A stretch of 64,000 nt of DNA from Acetatifactor muris (GTDB lineage Bacteria > Bacillota > Clostridia > Lachnospirales > Lachnospiraceae). How positions within the stretch are numbered: the stretch's first letter is position 1; each line of letters opens with the position of its first letter. The stretch covers positions 1 to 64,000 of the forward strand of contig NZ_JANJZD010000026.1 in NCBI RefSeq assembly GCF_024623325.1, in the 5' to 3' direction. This document shows positions 35,347-44,963 of the stretch, piece by piece. Position numbers and translations under genes: made by a program. The notes under the pieces are model-generated. The model was not told the origin of the DNA, ran no database searches, and saw nothing but the letters and a program-made list of their open reading frames with translations.

Positions 35347-38262
35347 CTAGAAAAGGTTCTCAATTTTCATAAACTTATCCGCTTCCGCCTTTATTTTCTG
35401 CTCGCTTCCCACAACACAGAGACAGTCCTCCTCCATAAAGGCCCTGATATACTCTGCCAGTCCCCGGATGTCTTCCGGCTGTGCGGCGATAATTTCATCT
35501 CTTTCCCGCTGAATCATATCCAGAGTAATGCCCCTCATATAGGCTTCTCTGGAACGTCTGCCTTTGGCTGCGGCCGTCAGAGGTATATCCAGCTGGCTGA
35601 AAGTACCGATGATATACTGTGTCATGGTCCGTTCGTCGGCATCATACCGGGCGATAAAGTCTGCCGCATTCTCATACACATGGATGGTCTGTCCCAGATT
35701 GGGATCCCGGTAAGACACAAAATAGCAGTCTCCCATCCTTCCAAATCCGCACATACAGCCGTAAGCACCGCCTTTTACACGGATGTTCGTCCACAGATAT
35801 TCATACCCCATCATCACGCTCAGCACTTTCAGCGTCCCTTTATAGGGAAGCCCTTTCTTCCGGAAATTCCCCGCACGACAGACATACTGTACCTGCCCGG
35901 AAGTCATGAATCCTTCGTTTTTCCTGGAAATTCCCGGCACATAGCTTTCCTGCTTCACTTCACAGGTGTACAGCTTATCCTTAAGCGCAGCCACGGAAGC
36001 CTCCAGATTCTCAAAAGCCTGTTCATCCCCGGTGAAGTCCACCATCAGATTCTCCGGGCGGAAAATCATTCTGCACAGGGTCTCAAGCCGTTCTGTCAGA
36101 GACTCTTTTTTCTGCTCAAACGCTTTCTCCAGACCGGAGGTAAGGCGATACTGTGCCACCCCCGTCAGCTCGTCGCTCACGGCATATTTCACATCGCCGT
36201 AAGACAGCGCCCTGGTCAGGGCCACACTGTGTCCCGCTTCCAGCATATATTCCTGATATCTGGAATTACCCTCCGCCAGAATTTCCTTCAGTCGCTTTGT
36301 ATCTGTAAAGTCGCTGGTGAGAATCAGTTCCTCCATAAGCTCCATTGCCCTTTCCAGATTGGCATACAAAGCCTTTGTTCCCACTTCCAGCGTTATGGTA
36401 TATTGTTCCGGCTTCTGCACGTTGGCATAACTGTTGCAGGAAACCACAATCTCTCCGGTGGCCAGATTGATTTCGTTGCACAATTCCGCATAGGAATAAT
36501 GGGCAGTGTCCACACGGCTGAATACATTCTGCAGAATACCGATATAGGGGAAATAATCTCCGGGAATGTCCTGCACTTTGAACATCAGCCGCAGATAACC
36601 GATTCCATTGGTAAACACATTGTGATACAGCGCCGGAACGCCGGCCAGCGTTCTCTCCTGGTTAATCAGAGGCTCCGCCTTCTTTTTCATGTCCTCTCTG
36701 GTAAGCAGCGGAATCTTCGCCAGATCCTCCGGCGCATCCCCAGTCTCACGGAAAGCATCCAGTGCGTCCATCATGCTGTGCACATCTGCAATCTCCTCCT
36801 GAGACATCCGGCTCTTAATCTCTGCAAGCCTGTCTGCAAGGGCCTTCTCCTGCGCTTTCGCCAGCCCTTCCTTCGGCTGCAGGATCACCATGGCAGCATG
36901 AGGATTGTTCAGCAGCCAGCGGTCTATCAGCTTCTCAAAATAACCCTCCTCCACCTTTGCCCTCAGCTTCGCATAAGTCTCATTTGCCTCGATATGAATA
37001 AAGGGTTTCCCATCGTCATACATCCAGCTTCCCATCACCTGCAGGCCGTACATCAGTCCCTTCGGATAACTGCCGAAGTCCGCTTCTCTGTACTTGAATT
37101 CGTAATGGTTAATGGCCGCCAGCAGCGCCTTTCTGTCAAATCCTTTCCGGACAATCTCTCCCAGCACTTCCCTGATCGTATCCAGGAATTCCTGTTCCCT
37201 GCTCACAGCAGTCCCCTTTGCCACCACACTGAAATAGGGCTGCTTCAGATCGTTATCATAAATGCTGTACACATCTCTGCCGATTCCCTTCTCAATCAGG
37301 GCCTTCTTCAGCGGAGCCCCGGGCACAGTGCAGAGTGCAAAGTCAAGAATCTTAAACGCCACATACAGCTCTCTGTCCAGAGTGTCTCCCACGGACAGAC
37401 TCCAGGCCAGATACGTATTCTCCTCCGCACTTTCCCCCTCTCCCACAGGAAATTCCCGCACTCTCCGGACAGGTACGGCAAAAGGTGCTTCTGAAGCCAC
37501 CACAGAATCCACTTCCAGCGCATCGAATGCGGAAAGATAATGTTCGTCGATAAAGGCAAGCTTCTCCGCCATGTCCATATTGCCGTACAGATAAATGTAG
37601 CTGTTGGACGGATGATAATAGGTTCTGTGGAAATCCAGAAACTGCTCGTAGGACAGTTCCGGAATAGTATCCGGGGCACCGCCGGATTCATAACCATATG
37701 TGGTGTGAGGATACAGAGCTGTGCTGATCTCCCTGTACAGCACATTGTCGGGAGAGGAAAACGCACCTTTCATCTCATTGTAAACCACGCCGTTGTATGT
37801 CAGTTCTCCTGCTTCATCCAGCTCATAATGCCACCCTTCCTGCCGGAAAATGGCTTCATTCCCATAAATATTCGGATAAAAAACCGCATCCAGATAGACG
37901 TGCATCAGATTCTGGAAGTCCTGGTCATTGCAGCTGGCCACAGGATACACAGTGTGATCCGGATAGGTCATGGCATTCAAAAAGGTGTTCAGCGAGCCTT
38001 TGGCCAGCTCGATGAACGGGTCCTTAATGGGGAACTCCCTGGAACCGCAGAGAACGGAATGCTCCAGGATATGGGCCACGCCGGTGGAATCTCTGGGCGT
38101 AGTCCGAAAGCCGATGTAGAACACCTTGTTGTCATCGTCATTGGAGACAAGCGCCACTTTCGCTCCGGTTTTCTTATGCCTGCACAGATAAGTCATACTG
38201 TTGATATCCTTAATCTCTCTCTTCTCGATGACCTCATAGGCTGTTAATTCTTCCACTCTCAT
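35347..38262 (-). CDS. Peptidase M16C (PreP/insulinase-like) metallopeptidase
   Basis: 971 residues, full length for presequence-protease type M16C. The inverted zinc motif H-x-x-E-H is in VAHILEHSVLCGSREF, and the distal Glu lies in the following AKGSLNTF/NEMKGAF region. Four M16 half-domains fill the rest, with PDHTVYPVASCNDQDFQNLM and the C-terminal RVKGGAYGCMCGF. No signal peptide, so it is cytoplasmic and probably degrades short unfolded peptides. Confidence 0.93.
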   Translation of the reverse strand: MRVEELTAYEVIEKREIKDINSMTYLCRHKKTGAKVALVSNDDDNKVFYIGFRTTPRDSTGVAHILEHSVLCGSREFPIKDPFIELAKGSLNTFLNAMTYPDHTVYPVASCNDQDFQNLMHVYLDAVFYPNIYGNEAIFRQEGWHYELDEAGELTYNGVVYNEMKGAFSSPDNVLYREISTALYPHTTYGYESGGAPDTIPELSYEQFLDFHRTYYHPSNSYIYLYGNMDMAEKLAFIDEHYLSAFDALEVDSVVASEAPFAVPVRRVREFPVGEGESAEENTYLAWSLSVGDTLDRELYVAFKILDFALCTVPGAPLKKALIEKGIGRDVYSIYDNDLKQPYFSVVAKGTAVSREQEFLDTIREVLGEIVRKGFDRKALLAAINHYEFKYREADFGSYPKGLMYGLQVMGSWMYDDGKPFIHIEANETYAKLRAKVEEGYFEKLIDRWLLNNPHAAMVILQPKEGLAKAQEKALADRLAEIKSRMSQEEIADVHSMMDALDAFRETGDAPEDLAKIPLLTREDMKKKAEPLINQERTLAGVPALYHNVFTNGIGYLRLMFKVQDIPGDYFPYIGILQNVFSRVDTAHYSYAELCNEINLATGEIVVSCNSYANVQKPEQYTITLEVGTKALYANLERAMELMEELILTSDFTDTKRLKEILAEGNSRYQEYMLEAGHSVALTRALSYGDVKYAVSDELTGVAQYRLTSGLEKAFEQKKESLTERLETLCRMIFRPENLMVDFTGDEQAFENLEASVAALKDKLYTCEVKQESYVPGISRKNEGFMTSGQVQYVCRAGNFRKKGLPYKGTLKVLSVMMGYEYLWTNIRVKGGAYGCMCGFGRMGDCYFVSYRDPNLGQTIHVYENAADFIARYDADERTMTQYIIGTFSQLDIPLTAAAKGRRSREAYMRGITLDMIQRERDEIIAAQPEDIRGLAEYIRAFMEEDCLCVVGSEQKIKAEADKFMKIENLF

Positions 38263-38376
38263 TTTATTTCTGTTCTCCCTTCCTTACATTTTCGGTGTAC
38301 TGTATGTCTGTCAGTTCCTTCCTGTCAGCCAGGGAATCTCCCGTCTCTTCCGTCCGGGGAGTCCCCTGTATTCCTC

Positions 38377-38814
38377 TCATGTGAGAGTAGCCAGAGCCAG
38401 CTTGCTGACACGCAGTTCCTGTATCACATATCCCTGCTTCTCTTTCTCCGCCGGCGGCACATTTACCAGCTGTTCCACGGTAAGCATTCTGGTCACATAG
38501 CGCTTCTTCCCCGGACCGTTCTGCTTCCTTCCGAATAAAAATTTCTTCTCCTCTATGACATTTACTTTGACTTTCGCCTTCATCTGCCTGTATATTTTTA
38601 CCAGGAAGCTTTCGGGAGCCAGGTAATACAAATGTGTCTCCAGCGTATCCTCCGGGCTCGCTTCCGGCAGAATATAGTGCTGCATAATCAGCCTGAATTT
38701 GAACAGGATGTCCTCCTGTTCCAGAAGTTCCCCGAATGTATACTTACATCCCACATAGATGTTGCCTGTGTCCTGCATACTGTATTTATAATCTTCATAT
38801 ACCGTCTTCTGCAT
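38377..38814 (-). CDS. Conserved-looking protein of unknown function
   Basis: 145 residues from ATG 38814, preceded by GAGGA and overlapping the sigma-like gene by 20 bases, so the two are probably translated together. Mixed alpha/beta composition with a basic loop (KFLFGRKQNGPGKKRYVT) and no signal peptide or membrane helix. I do not recognise the family. Coupling to the sigma-like gene suggests a related regulatory job, but that is inference. Confidence 0.65.
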   Translation of the reverse strand: MQKTVYEDYKYSMQDTGNIYVGCKYTFGELLEQEDILFKFRLIMQHYILPEASPEDTLETHLYYLAPESFLVKIYRQMKAKVKVNVIEEKKFLFGRKQNGPGKKRYVTRMLTVEQLVNVPPAEKEKQGYVIQELRVSKLALATLT

Positions 38815-39547
38815 ACTCAATATCCTCTATTTTGTATCCGCTCATCCGCATGGCATCCTGAATGGCCTTCATGGAAAGCCCTGTCTCCCGCATCAATTCT
38901 TCCGGTGTCACCTTCCTGTGATACTCTCCGGCAAGCTTTCTGGCCTTGTCTGCCACCCGGTTTACCCTGTCCGCAATGCGCTGATCCCTTTTCTCATTTT
39001 CCGCATGATCCCGAATAAAATCCTCCATGGCATCCATGATAAGCCGCACCAGCTTTTTCTGGGCCCCGGCGGCATCCGGAGCCCCTTCCAGCGAACTCAC
39101 AGCCATGGACAACGCCACATTTCCCTCTCCGATCAGGTCCTCCAGCGGTACACCCTGTCCGGTGTAAAGCCTTGCAATATCCGCCACCTCTTTCAGATAA
39201 CTCTCCGTCAGCCGCTGTCCCGCCTGCCTGTCTCCTGCCATTGCAGAAAGAATGCAGGCCTCCCTCTCTCCATCGCTGCAGACGGGAATCCCTGCTATCT
39301 CATCCAGGTAATCCTGCAGATAATTCCTCTCTTCCTCTGTCAGAAACGCATCCGAATCCGGCGGCTCGCCGATTCCCACCCCATGCTTACTCAGATAGTC
39401 GTATACCATCTGCAGCTGGGCATCGCTTAAATCCAGAGCGGCGAATTCTTCCCGTACCTGTTCCTCACTGACGCAGTTCCCCTGTTCCCTGGCAAGCCGG
39501 CGTACCTTCTCCAGACTCTGTACAAATACTCTCTCATCGGATATCAT
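38795..39547 (-). CDS. Sigma-70-like protein lacking region 4
   Basis: 250 residues. The first 60 resemble region 1.1 (VSEEQVREEFAALDLSD, YDYLSKHGVGIGE), the middle resembles region 2 (YLKEVADIARLYTGQGVPLE, DLIGEGNVALSMAV) and the C terminus region 3 (ADKARKLAGEYHRKVTPEEL, RETGLSMKAIQDAMRMSG). Region 2.4/2.3 is not clearly conserved, and region 4, needed to read a -35 element, is missing. It may be a sigma-fold regulator rather than a true sigma factor. It overlaps the unknown gene downstream. Confidence 0.7.
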   Translation of the reverse strand: MISDERVFVQSLEKVRRLAREQGNCVSEEQVREEFAALDLSDAQLQMVYDYLSKHGVGIGEPPDSDAFLTEEERNYLQDYLDEIAGIPVCSDGEREACILSAMAGDRQAGQRLTESYLKEVADIARLYTGQGVPLEDLIGEGNVALSMAVSSLEGAPDAAGAQKKLVRLIMDAMEDFIRDHAENEKRDQRIADRVNRVADKARKLAGEYHRKVTPEELMRETGLSMKAIQDAMRMSGYKIEDIEYAEDGI

Positions 39548-39608
39548 TTTCTTCCCTTCCCCCGTCTCCCTGTATTGTAACCCGTTCCATACCCATATGC
39601 CCGACAGA

Positions 39609-40454
39609 CTACTTCACATGTGTATGCGTAAACAGGTGCTGCTGGCAGTACTCATAATTCCCGTTACATTTGGAACAGAAACGGAATTCCAGAGTCGGAT
39701 CATCATCCTCCGTCTGGCCGCAGACAGCACATTTATGCTTCGTCACCCTGGAGTTGCGCCTGATGTCCTGTCGGAATTCCACTCTGCGCTTCATCTGCCT
39801 CGGCGTCATATGAATATGACTTCTTGAGGTGACAAAGAAAATCAGGAAATTCAGCAGAGAAGAGACAATGGCAATCCTGATTACAAGATTTCCGGAAAAC
39901 AGGAAATCATACGCCAGTACCAGACCGTATAAAATTCCCAGCCATTTCACTTTCACCGGGACCAGGAACATCAGCAGCACCTGCACATCCGGAAAGGTGG
40001 CCGCAAAGGCAAGGAATATGGACATGTTAATATAATATGTGCTGAAAAACAGAGAAGCCATAAAGGAACCATTATAAAGGCCGATGCCTCTGCTTCCCAT
40101 GAGATACTGAATTCCCAGCCAGACAAAGCTGCCAAGTACGGTGAACAGCATGCCCGACAGCAGATAGACATTATATCGGTAGGTTCCCCAGGTATGCTCC
40201 AGGCTGGTTCCAATGTTATAATAGAACAGAAGCATAATAATCGTAAAGGGGTCCAGGGAAGACGGCGGTATAATCACCCAGGTGAAAAGTCTCCAGACCT
40301 GCCCGTGCAGTATGGCATAGGGATTCAAGGTGAGATACATGAGAAAATCGGCATTAATCAAGTCAATCACATAACCCACCACATAGCAGAGAATCAATAT
40401 CAGCGATATATTCTGAATCGCATATTTGCCAAATCTTTTTTCGAAATTACTCAT
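39609..40454 (-). CDS. Rhomboid-like membrane protein with C-terminal zinc ribbon
   Basis: 281 residues from ATG 40454, with GGAGG ten bases upstream. Six hydrophobic helices fill the first 215 residues with a rhomboid-like layout (HGQVWRLFTWVIIPP loop after helix one, GTSLEHTWGTYRYNVYLLSG). The catalytic Gly-x-Ser-Gly is not present at the expected place (YNGSFMAS), and no helix-six His is clear, so it is probably a non-proteolytic member. The tail has C-x2-C pairs (CAVCGQTEDDD, FCSKCNGNYEYC) typical of a zinc ribbon. Confidence 0.7.
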   Translation of the reverse strand: MSNFEKRFGKYAIQNISLILILCYVVGYVIDLINADFLMYLTLNPYAILHGQVWRLFTWVIIPPSSLDPFTIIMLLFYYNIGTSLEHTWGTYRYNVYLLSGMLFTVLGSFVWLGIQYLMGSRGIGLYNGSFMASLFFSTYYINMSIFLAFAATFPDVQVLLMFLVPVKVKWLGILYGLVLAYDFLFSGNLVIRIAIVSSLLNFLIFFVTSRSHIHMTPRQMKRRVEFRQDIRRNSRVTKHKCAVCGQTEDDDPTLEFRFCSKCNGNYEYCQQHLFTHTHVK

Positions 40455-40582
40455 TTTGTTCAGTCCTCCATCTGTTTTGTCCCGCATATATTTTATCATT
40501 CCCGTTTCCATAAGTAAACCAGACTTTTCCTTATTTTATATAAAAATCAGTTTTTTTATAAACTTTTCACAGCTTTTACTAT

Positions 40583-40611
40583 TTGCATTTTGCTTTCCTG
40601 TGTACTATAAT
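40583..40611 (+). promoter_or_regulatory. Putative promoter of the activase gene
   Basis: TTGCAT (40583-40588), 17 bases, TATAAT (40606-40611), 50 bases before the ATG at 40661. Close to the sigma-A consensus. Confidence 0.65.
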
Positions 40612-40660
40612 GTCTTAAGTTGTCATGAATTGTTTTAAACCTTTGGAAAGGATGATCTGA

Positions 40661-43600
40661 ATGGACTTCACAAGCAAAACTGCAGTTTCTGACGATGCCA
40701 GTCTCGGCGATGCCGGTCTGTGCAATGCCAGTCTTGGAGATGCCAGCCTTGGCATTGATATCGGCTCCACCACAGTCAAAATTGCAATTCTGGACGAAGA
40801 ACATAATATACTGTTTTGTGACTATCAGCGGCACTATGCCAATATCCGGGAGACACTTGCACAGCTTTTGGAGAAGGCATACCATCAGTTGGGAAATCTC
40901 ACCCTGCATCCCATGATTACGGGGTCAGGAGGTCTGACTCTGGCCAACTGTCTGAAGGTCCCTTTTATACAGGAAGTCATATCCGTGGCCTCCGCCCTGC
41001 AGGAGATGGCCCCCAAAACCGATGTGGCCATCGAGCTGGGCGGCGAAGATGCCAAAATTATTTATTTCGAAGGCGGTAATGTAGAACAGCGGATGAACGG
41101 TATCTGTGCCGGCGGCACAGGTTCCTTCATTGACCAGATGGCCGCTCTGATTCAGACAGATGCCTCCGGACTGAACGAATATGCCAGAAATTATCAGTCC
41201 CTGTACACCATCGCGGCCCGGTGCGGCGTTTTCGCCAAAACGGATATTCAGCCGCTCATCAATGAAGGTGCCACCAAAGAGGACCTTGCCGCCTCCATCT
41301 TTCAGGCTGTGGTCAATCAGACCATTTCCGGGTTGGCCTGCGGCAAGCCTATCCGTGGGCATGTGGCCTTTCTGGGGGGGCCTCTGCACTTTTTATCGGA
41401 GTTAAAAGCCGCTTTTATCAGAACGCTGAAGCTGGATGACGAGCATGTGATTGATACGGCTAATTCCCATCTTTTCGCCGCCATCGGCTCCGCGCTGAAT
41501 GCCGCGGCTGACACCTTCTGCACCATGGAAGAGATCCTCCGCAGGCTGTCTTCGGAGATTAAAATGGAATTTGAAGTGGAACGTATGGAACCTTTGTTTG
41601 CCGGTGAGGCAGACTATAATGCGTTTAAAGACCGGCACAGTCAAAGCCATGTGAGCACAGCGGAGCTTTCCGCTTATCACGGGAACGCCTTCCTGGGCAT
41701 TGACGCCGGTTCCACCACCACCAAAATAGCCCTTGTGGGAGAGGACGGTTCCCTTCTGTATTCCTTTTACGCAGGCAATGACGGAAGTCCGTTAAAGACG
41801 GCAATCCGCTCCTTAAAGGAAATCTACGAACAGCTGCCGGAGGATGTACATATTGTCCGCTCCTGTTCCACCGGATACGGGGAAGCCCTGATGAAGGCGG
41901 CCTTCCTGCTGGACGACGGTGAAGTGGAGACAGTGGCTCATTACCATGCCGCCGCTTTCTTCAATCCGGAAGTGGATTGTATCCTTGATATCGGCGGACA
42001 GGATATGAAATGCATCAAAATCAAAGACCACACGGTGGACAGTGTGCTGCTGAATGAAGCCTGTTCCTCCGGATGCGGTTCTTTTATCGAGACATTTGCG
42101 AAATCCCTGAACTACAGTGTGAAAGATTTTGCGGATGCGGCCATTTTCGCTCCCCATCCCATTGATCTGGGCACACGCTGCACTGTGTTTATGAACTCAA
42201 GGGTAAAGCAGGCCCAGAAGGAAGGCGCCAGCGTCGCGGACATTTCCGCCGGTCTTGCCTACTCCGTCATTAAAAACGCTCTGTTTAAAGTGATCAAGGT
42301 ATCCGATGCCTCTGAACTGGGAAAAGAAATCGTGGTCCAGGGCGGTACCTTCCATAATGATGCCGTCCTGCGAAGCTTTGAAAAAATCGCCGGCTGTCAG
42401 GCAATCCGTCCTGATATCGCCGGTATCATGGGCGCCTTCGGCGCTGCCCTTATCGCCAGAGAGCACTTCAGCAATGGTTATGAGACTACCATGCTCTCCT
42501 ATGAGAAGCTCTGTGCTCTGAAGTATGAGACCAGTATGGCCAAATGCCGCGGCTGTACCAACAGCTGCAGACTCACCATCAACAGATTCTCCGGCGGACG
42601 CCAGTATATCTCCGGCAACCGCTGCGAACGTGGCATCGGCGGGCAGAAAAATGCTCACAATGTCCCCAACCTTTATGAGTATAAGCTGAAGCGTCTCTTC
42701 TCCTATTCTTCTCTGGAGGCGGATAAGGCCGCCCGGGGTGTGGTGGGAATTCCGAGAGTCCTGAACATGTATGAGAATTATCCTTTCTGGCATACCTTTT
42801 TCACCGGATTGGGATATCGCGTGATACTCTCCCCCATTTCCACACGTCAGATATACGAGCTGGGCATAGAATCCATTCCCAGCGAATCTGAATGCTATCC
42901 TGCCAAGCTGGCTCACGGGCATGTGGAGTGGCTGATCAGACAGAATGTGGATTTTGTATTTTATCCCGCTCTTTTTTATGAAAGAGATGAAGTGGAGGGA
43001 GCAAGCAACCATTACAATTGTCCCATTGTCACCTCCTACTCTGAGAATATTAAAAACAATATGGAAGCAATCAGCAGCGGAAAGGTAAAGCTGCGCAATC
43101 CGTTTATGTCTTTTCAGAATCTGGAGACAGTGACCGATGCCCTGACAGAGGAATTCTGCGAACTGCCTGCTGAAGAAGTCTGTGCAGCTGCCGCCGCAGG
43201 CTGGGAGGAACTGGCAAAGGCCCGAAAGGACATACAGCTAAAAGGAGAGGAAATTCTCGCCTGGCTTAAGGAAACAGGAAAGCACGGCATCGTTCTGGCA
43301 GGCCGTCCCTACCACATAGACCCGGAAATCAACCACGGCATCCCCGAGCTGATTACCTCCTTTGACATGGCAGTGCTGACGGAAGATTCCATCTCCCACC
43401 TGGGCTGCCCGGACAGACCTCTTATTGTATCCGACCAGTGGATGTATCATTCCCGGCTTTATGCCGCCGCAAGCTACGTGAGGCAACAGGAAAATCTGGA
43501 TTTAATCCAGCTCAATTCCTTTGGCTGCGGCCTGGACGCAGTTACCACCGACCAGGTGAATGACATTTTATCCGGTTCCGGGAAAATCTATACCTGCCTG

Positions 43601-44959
43601 AAAATCGATGAGGTAAACAATCTGGGGGCCGCCAGAATCCGAATCCGCTCTCTGCTGTCCGCCATCCGTGTGCGGGAAAAGGCACAAAAGCATCCCGTCT
43701 GCTGTTCCACAGCCGCGGAGAAAGTTCCTTTCACAGAGGAAATGCGGGAAAATTATACCATCATCTGCCCGCAGATGTCGCCTGTTCATTTTGAAATCAT
43801 AGAGCCGGCATTCCGCTCCTGCGGATATAATTTCGTAATATTAGGCAATGACAACCGGCACTCCGTGGACGTGGGACTGAAATATGTCAATAACGATGCC
43901 TGCTACCCTTCCCTTCTCGTGGTAGGGCAGCTTATGGAAGCTCTGCTGTCCGGAAAATATGACCTGAACAGAACCGCAATCGCCATGACCCAGACGGGAG
44001 GCGGCTGCCGCGCCACCAATTATGTGGGATTTATCCGCCGCGCACTGAAAAAGGCCGGTATGGAGCAGATCCCCGTTATCTCTCTGAATCTGGCCGGACT
44101 CGAAAGTAACCCGGGGTTCCATCTGAGCGCCTCCCTGTTGGTCCGGGTAGCCATGGCTGCGGAATTCGGCGATATTTTCATGCGCTGTATCTATCGGATG
44201 CGTCCTTACGAAGCCGCACCGGGCAGCGTGAATGCCGTACACAGGAAATGGGTGAGCGAAGTTCAGAAGTTTGTCTCCGCGAAACATATCAGCCTGCGGA
44301 AGTTCCGGAGACTGTGCAGAGAGATTATCCGGGATTTTGACCGGATTCCGACACTGGATGTGAAGAAGCCCCGGGTGGGTATCGTGGGAGAAATCCTGGT
44401 GAAATTCTCTCCCGCAGGGAACAATCATCTGGTAGAATTGCTGGAGGCGGAAGGTGCAGAGGCCGTGGTACCCGATCTGATGGATTTCATGCTGTACTGT
44501 TTTTATAATCAGCTCTACAAGGCAGATAAGCTGGGCATGAGCAAAAAAACGGCCCGCATCTCCTCTCTGGGAATCTGGGCCATTGAACACATTCTCCGGG
44601 GAACCATGACAAAAGAATTTAAGAAATCTGTGCACTTTACCCCGCCCATCCCCATCAGAGAAATCGCATCCTATGCGGAACCCATTGTCTCCATCGGCAA
44701 TCAGACCGGGGAGGGATGGTTCCTGACCGGAGAAATGGTGGAACTAATTCGGGAAGGGGTACCGAATATCGTCTGCGCACAGCCCTTCGGATGCCTGCCC
44801 AACCATGTGGTGGGAAAAGGTGTCATCAAGGCTCTGCGGAAAGCCTATCCTGTATCCAACATTGTGGCTATCGATTATGATCCCGGCGCCAGCGAGGTAA
44901 ATCAGCTGAACCGCATCAAACTGATGCTGTCCACCGCACAGAAAAATCTGATAAAATAA
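40661..44959 (+). CDS. 2-hydroxyacyl-CoA dehydratase activase / dehydratase-like fusion protein
   Basis: 1432 residues. Two ASKHA ATPase domains in tandem (GIDIGSTTVK at 31-40 and GIDAGSTTTK near 344), each with the BcrA/BadF set (IELGGEDAKII, GICAGGTGSFID; LDIGGQDMKCI, NEACSSGCGSFIE). A Cys-rich stretch near 628 (KCRGCTNSCR) may bind an Fe-S cluster. A DUF2229 domain follows (about 680-850), then a 2-hydroxyglutaryl-CoA dehydratase D-like part (SYVRQQENLDLIQ, MTQTGGGCRATNY, AQPFGCLPNHVVGKG). Such enzymes pass an ATP-driven electron to a dehydratase. No separate dehydratase genes are nearby. Residues 12-31 are four 5-residue repeats (see repeat). GGAAAGGAT precedes the ATG. Confidence 0.9.
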   Translation: MDFTSKTAVSDDASLGDAGLCNASLGDASLGIDIGSTTVKIAILDEEHNILFCDYQRHYANIRETLAQLLEKAYHQLGNLTLHPMITGSGGLTLANCLKVPFIQEVISVASALQEMAPKTDVAIELGGEDAKIIYFEGGNVEQRMNGICAGGTGSFIDQMAALIQTDASGLNEYARNYQSLYTIAARCGVFAKTDIQPLINEGATKEDLAASIFQAVVNQTISGLACGKPIRGHVAFLGGPLHFLSELKAAFIRTLKLDDEHVIDTANSHLFAAIGSALNAAADTFCTMEEILRRLSSEIKMEFEVERMEPLFAGEADYNAFKDRHSQSHVSTAELSAYHGNAFLGIDAGSTTTKIALVGEDGSLLYSFYAGNDGSPLKTAIRSLKEIYEQLPEDVHIVRSCSTGYGEALMKAAFLLDDGEVETVAHYHAAAFFNPEVDCILDIGGQDMKCIKIKDHTVDSVLLNEACSSGCGSFIETFAKSLNYSVKDFADAAIFAPHPIDLGTRCTVFMNSRVKQAQKEGASVADISAGLAYSVIKNALFKVIKVSDASELGKEIVVQGGTFHNDAVLRSFEKIAGCQAIRPDIAGIMGAFGAALIAREHFSNGYETTMLSYEKLCALKYETSMAKCRGCTNSCRLTINRFSGGRQYISGNRCERGIGGQKNAHNVPNLYEYKLKRLFSYSSLEADKAARGVVGIPRVLNMYENYPFWHTFFTGLGYRVILSPISTRQIYELGIESIPSESECYPAKLAHGHVEWLIRQNVDFVFYPALFYERDEVEGASNHYNCPIVTSYSENIKNNMEAISSGKVKLRNPFMSFQNLETVTDALTEEFCELPAEEVCAAAAAGWEELAKARKDIQLKGEEILAWLKETGKHGIVLAGRPYHIDPEINHGIPELITSFDMAVLTEDSISHLGCPDRPLIVSDQWMYHSRLYAAASYVRQQENLDLIQLNSFGCGLDAVTTDQVNDILSGSGKIYTCLKIDEVNNLGAARIRIRSLLSAIRVREKAQKHPVCCSTAAEKVPFTEEMRENYTIICPQMSPVHFEIIEPAFRSCGYNFVILGNDNRHSVDVGLKYVNNDACYPSLLVVGQLMEALLSGKYDLNRTAIAMTQTGGGCRATNYVGFIRRALKKAGMEQIPVISLNLAGLESNPGFHLSASLLVRVAMAAEFGDIFMRCIYRMRPYEAAPGSVNAVHRKWVSEVQKFVSAKHISLRKFRRLCREIIRDFDRIPTLDVKKPRVGIVGEILVKFSPAGNNHLVELLEAEGAEAVVPDLMDFMLYCFYNQLYKADKLGMSKKTARISSLGIWAIEHILRGTMTKEFKKSVHFTPPIPIREIASYAEPIVSIGNQTGEGWFLTGEMVELIREGVPNIVCAQPFGCLPNHVVGKGVIKALRKAYPVSNIVAIDYDPGASEVNQLNRIKLMLSTAQKNLIK
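40694..40753 (+). repeat. Four 15-base tandem repeats at the 5' end of the activase gene
   Basis: Units start at 40694, 40709, 40724 and 40739, each close to GATGCCAGTCTTGGC. They encode DASLG, DAGLC, NASLG, DASLG just before the first ATPase strand. In-frame copy-number change would alter length without breaking the gene. Confidence 0.85.
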
Positions 44960-44963
44960 CATA

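Noticed and set aside
35344..37494. 716-residue plus-strand frame opposite the M16C peptidase
   Set aside because: Shadow frame; composition is His/Leu/Arg-rich with no domain, and the minus strand has the clear peptidase.
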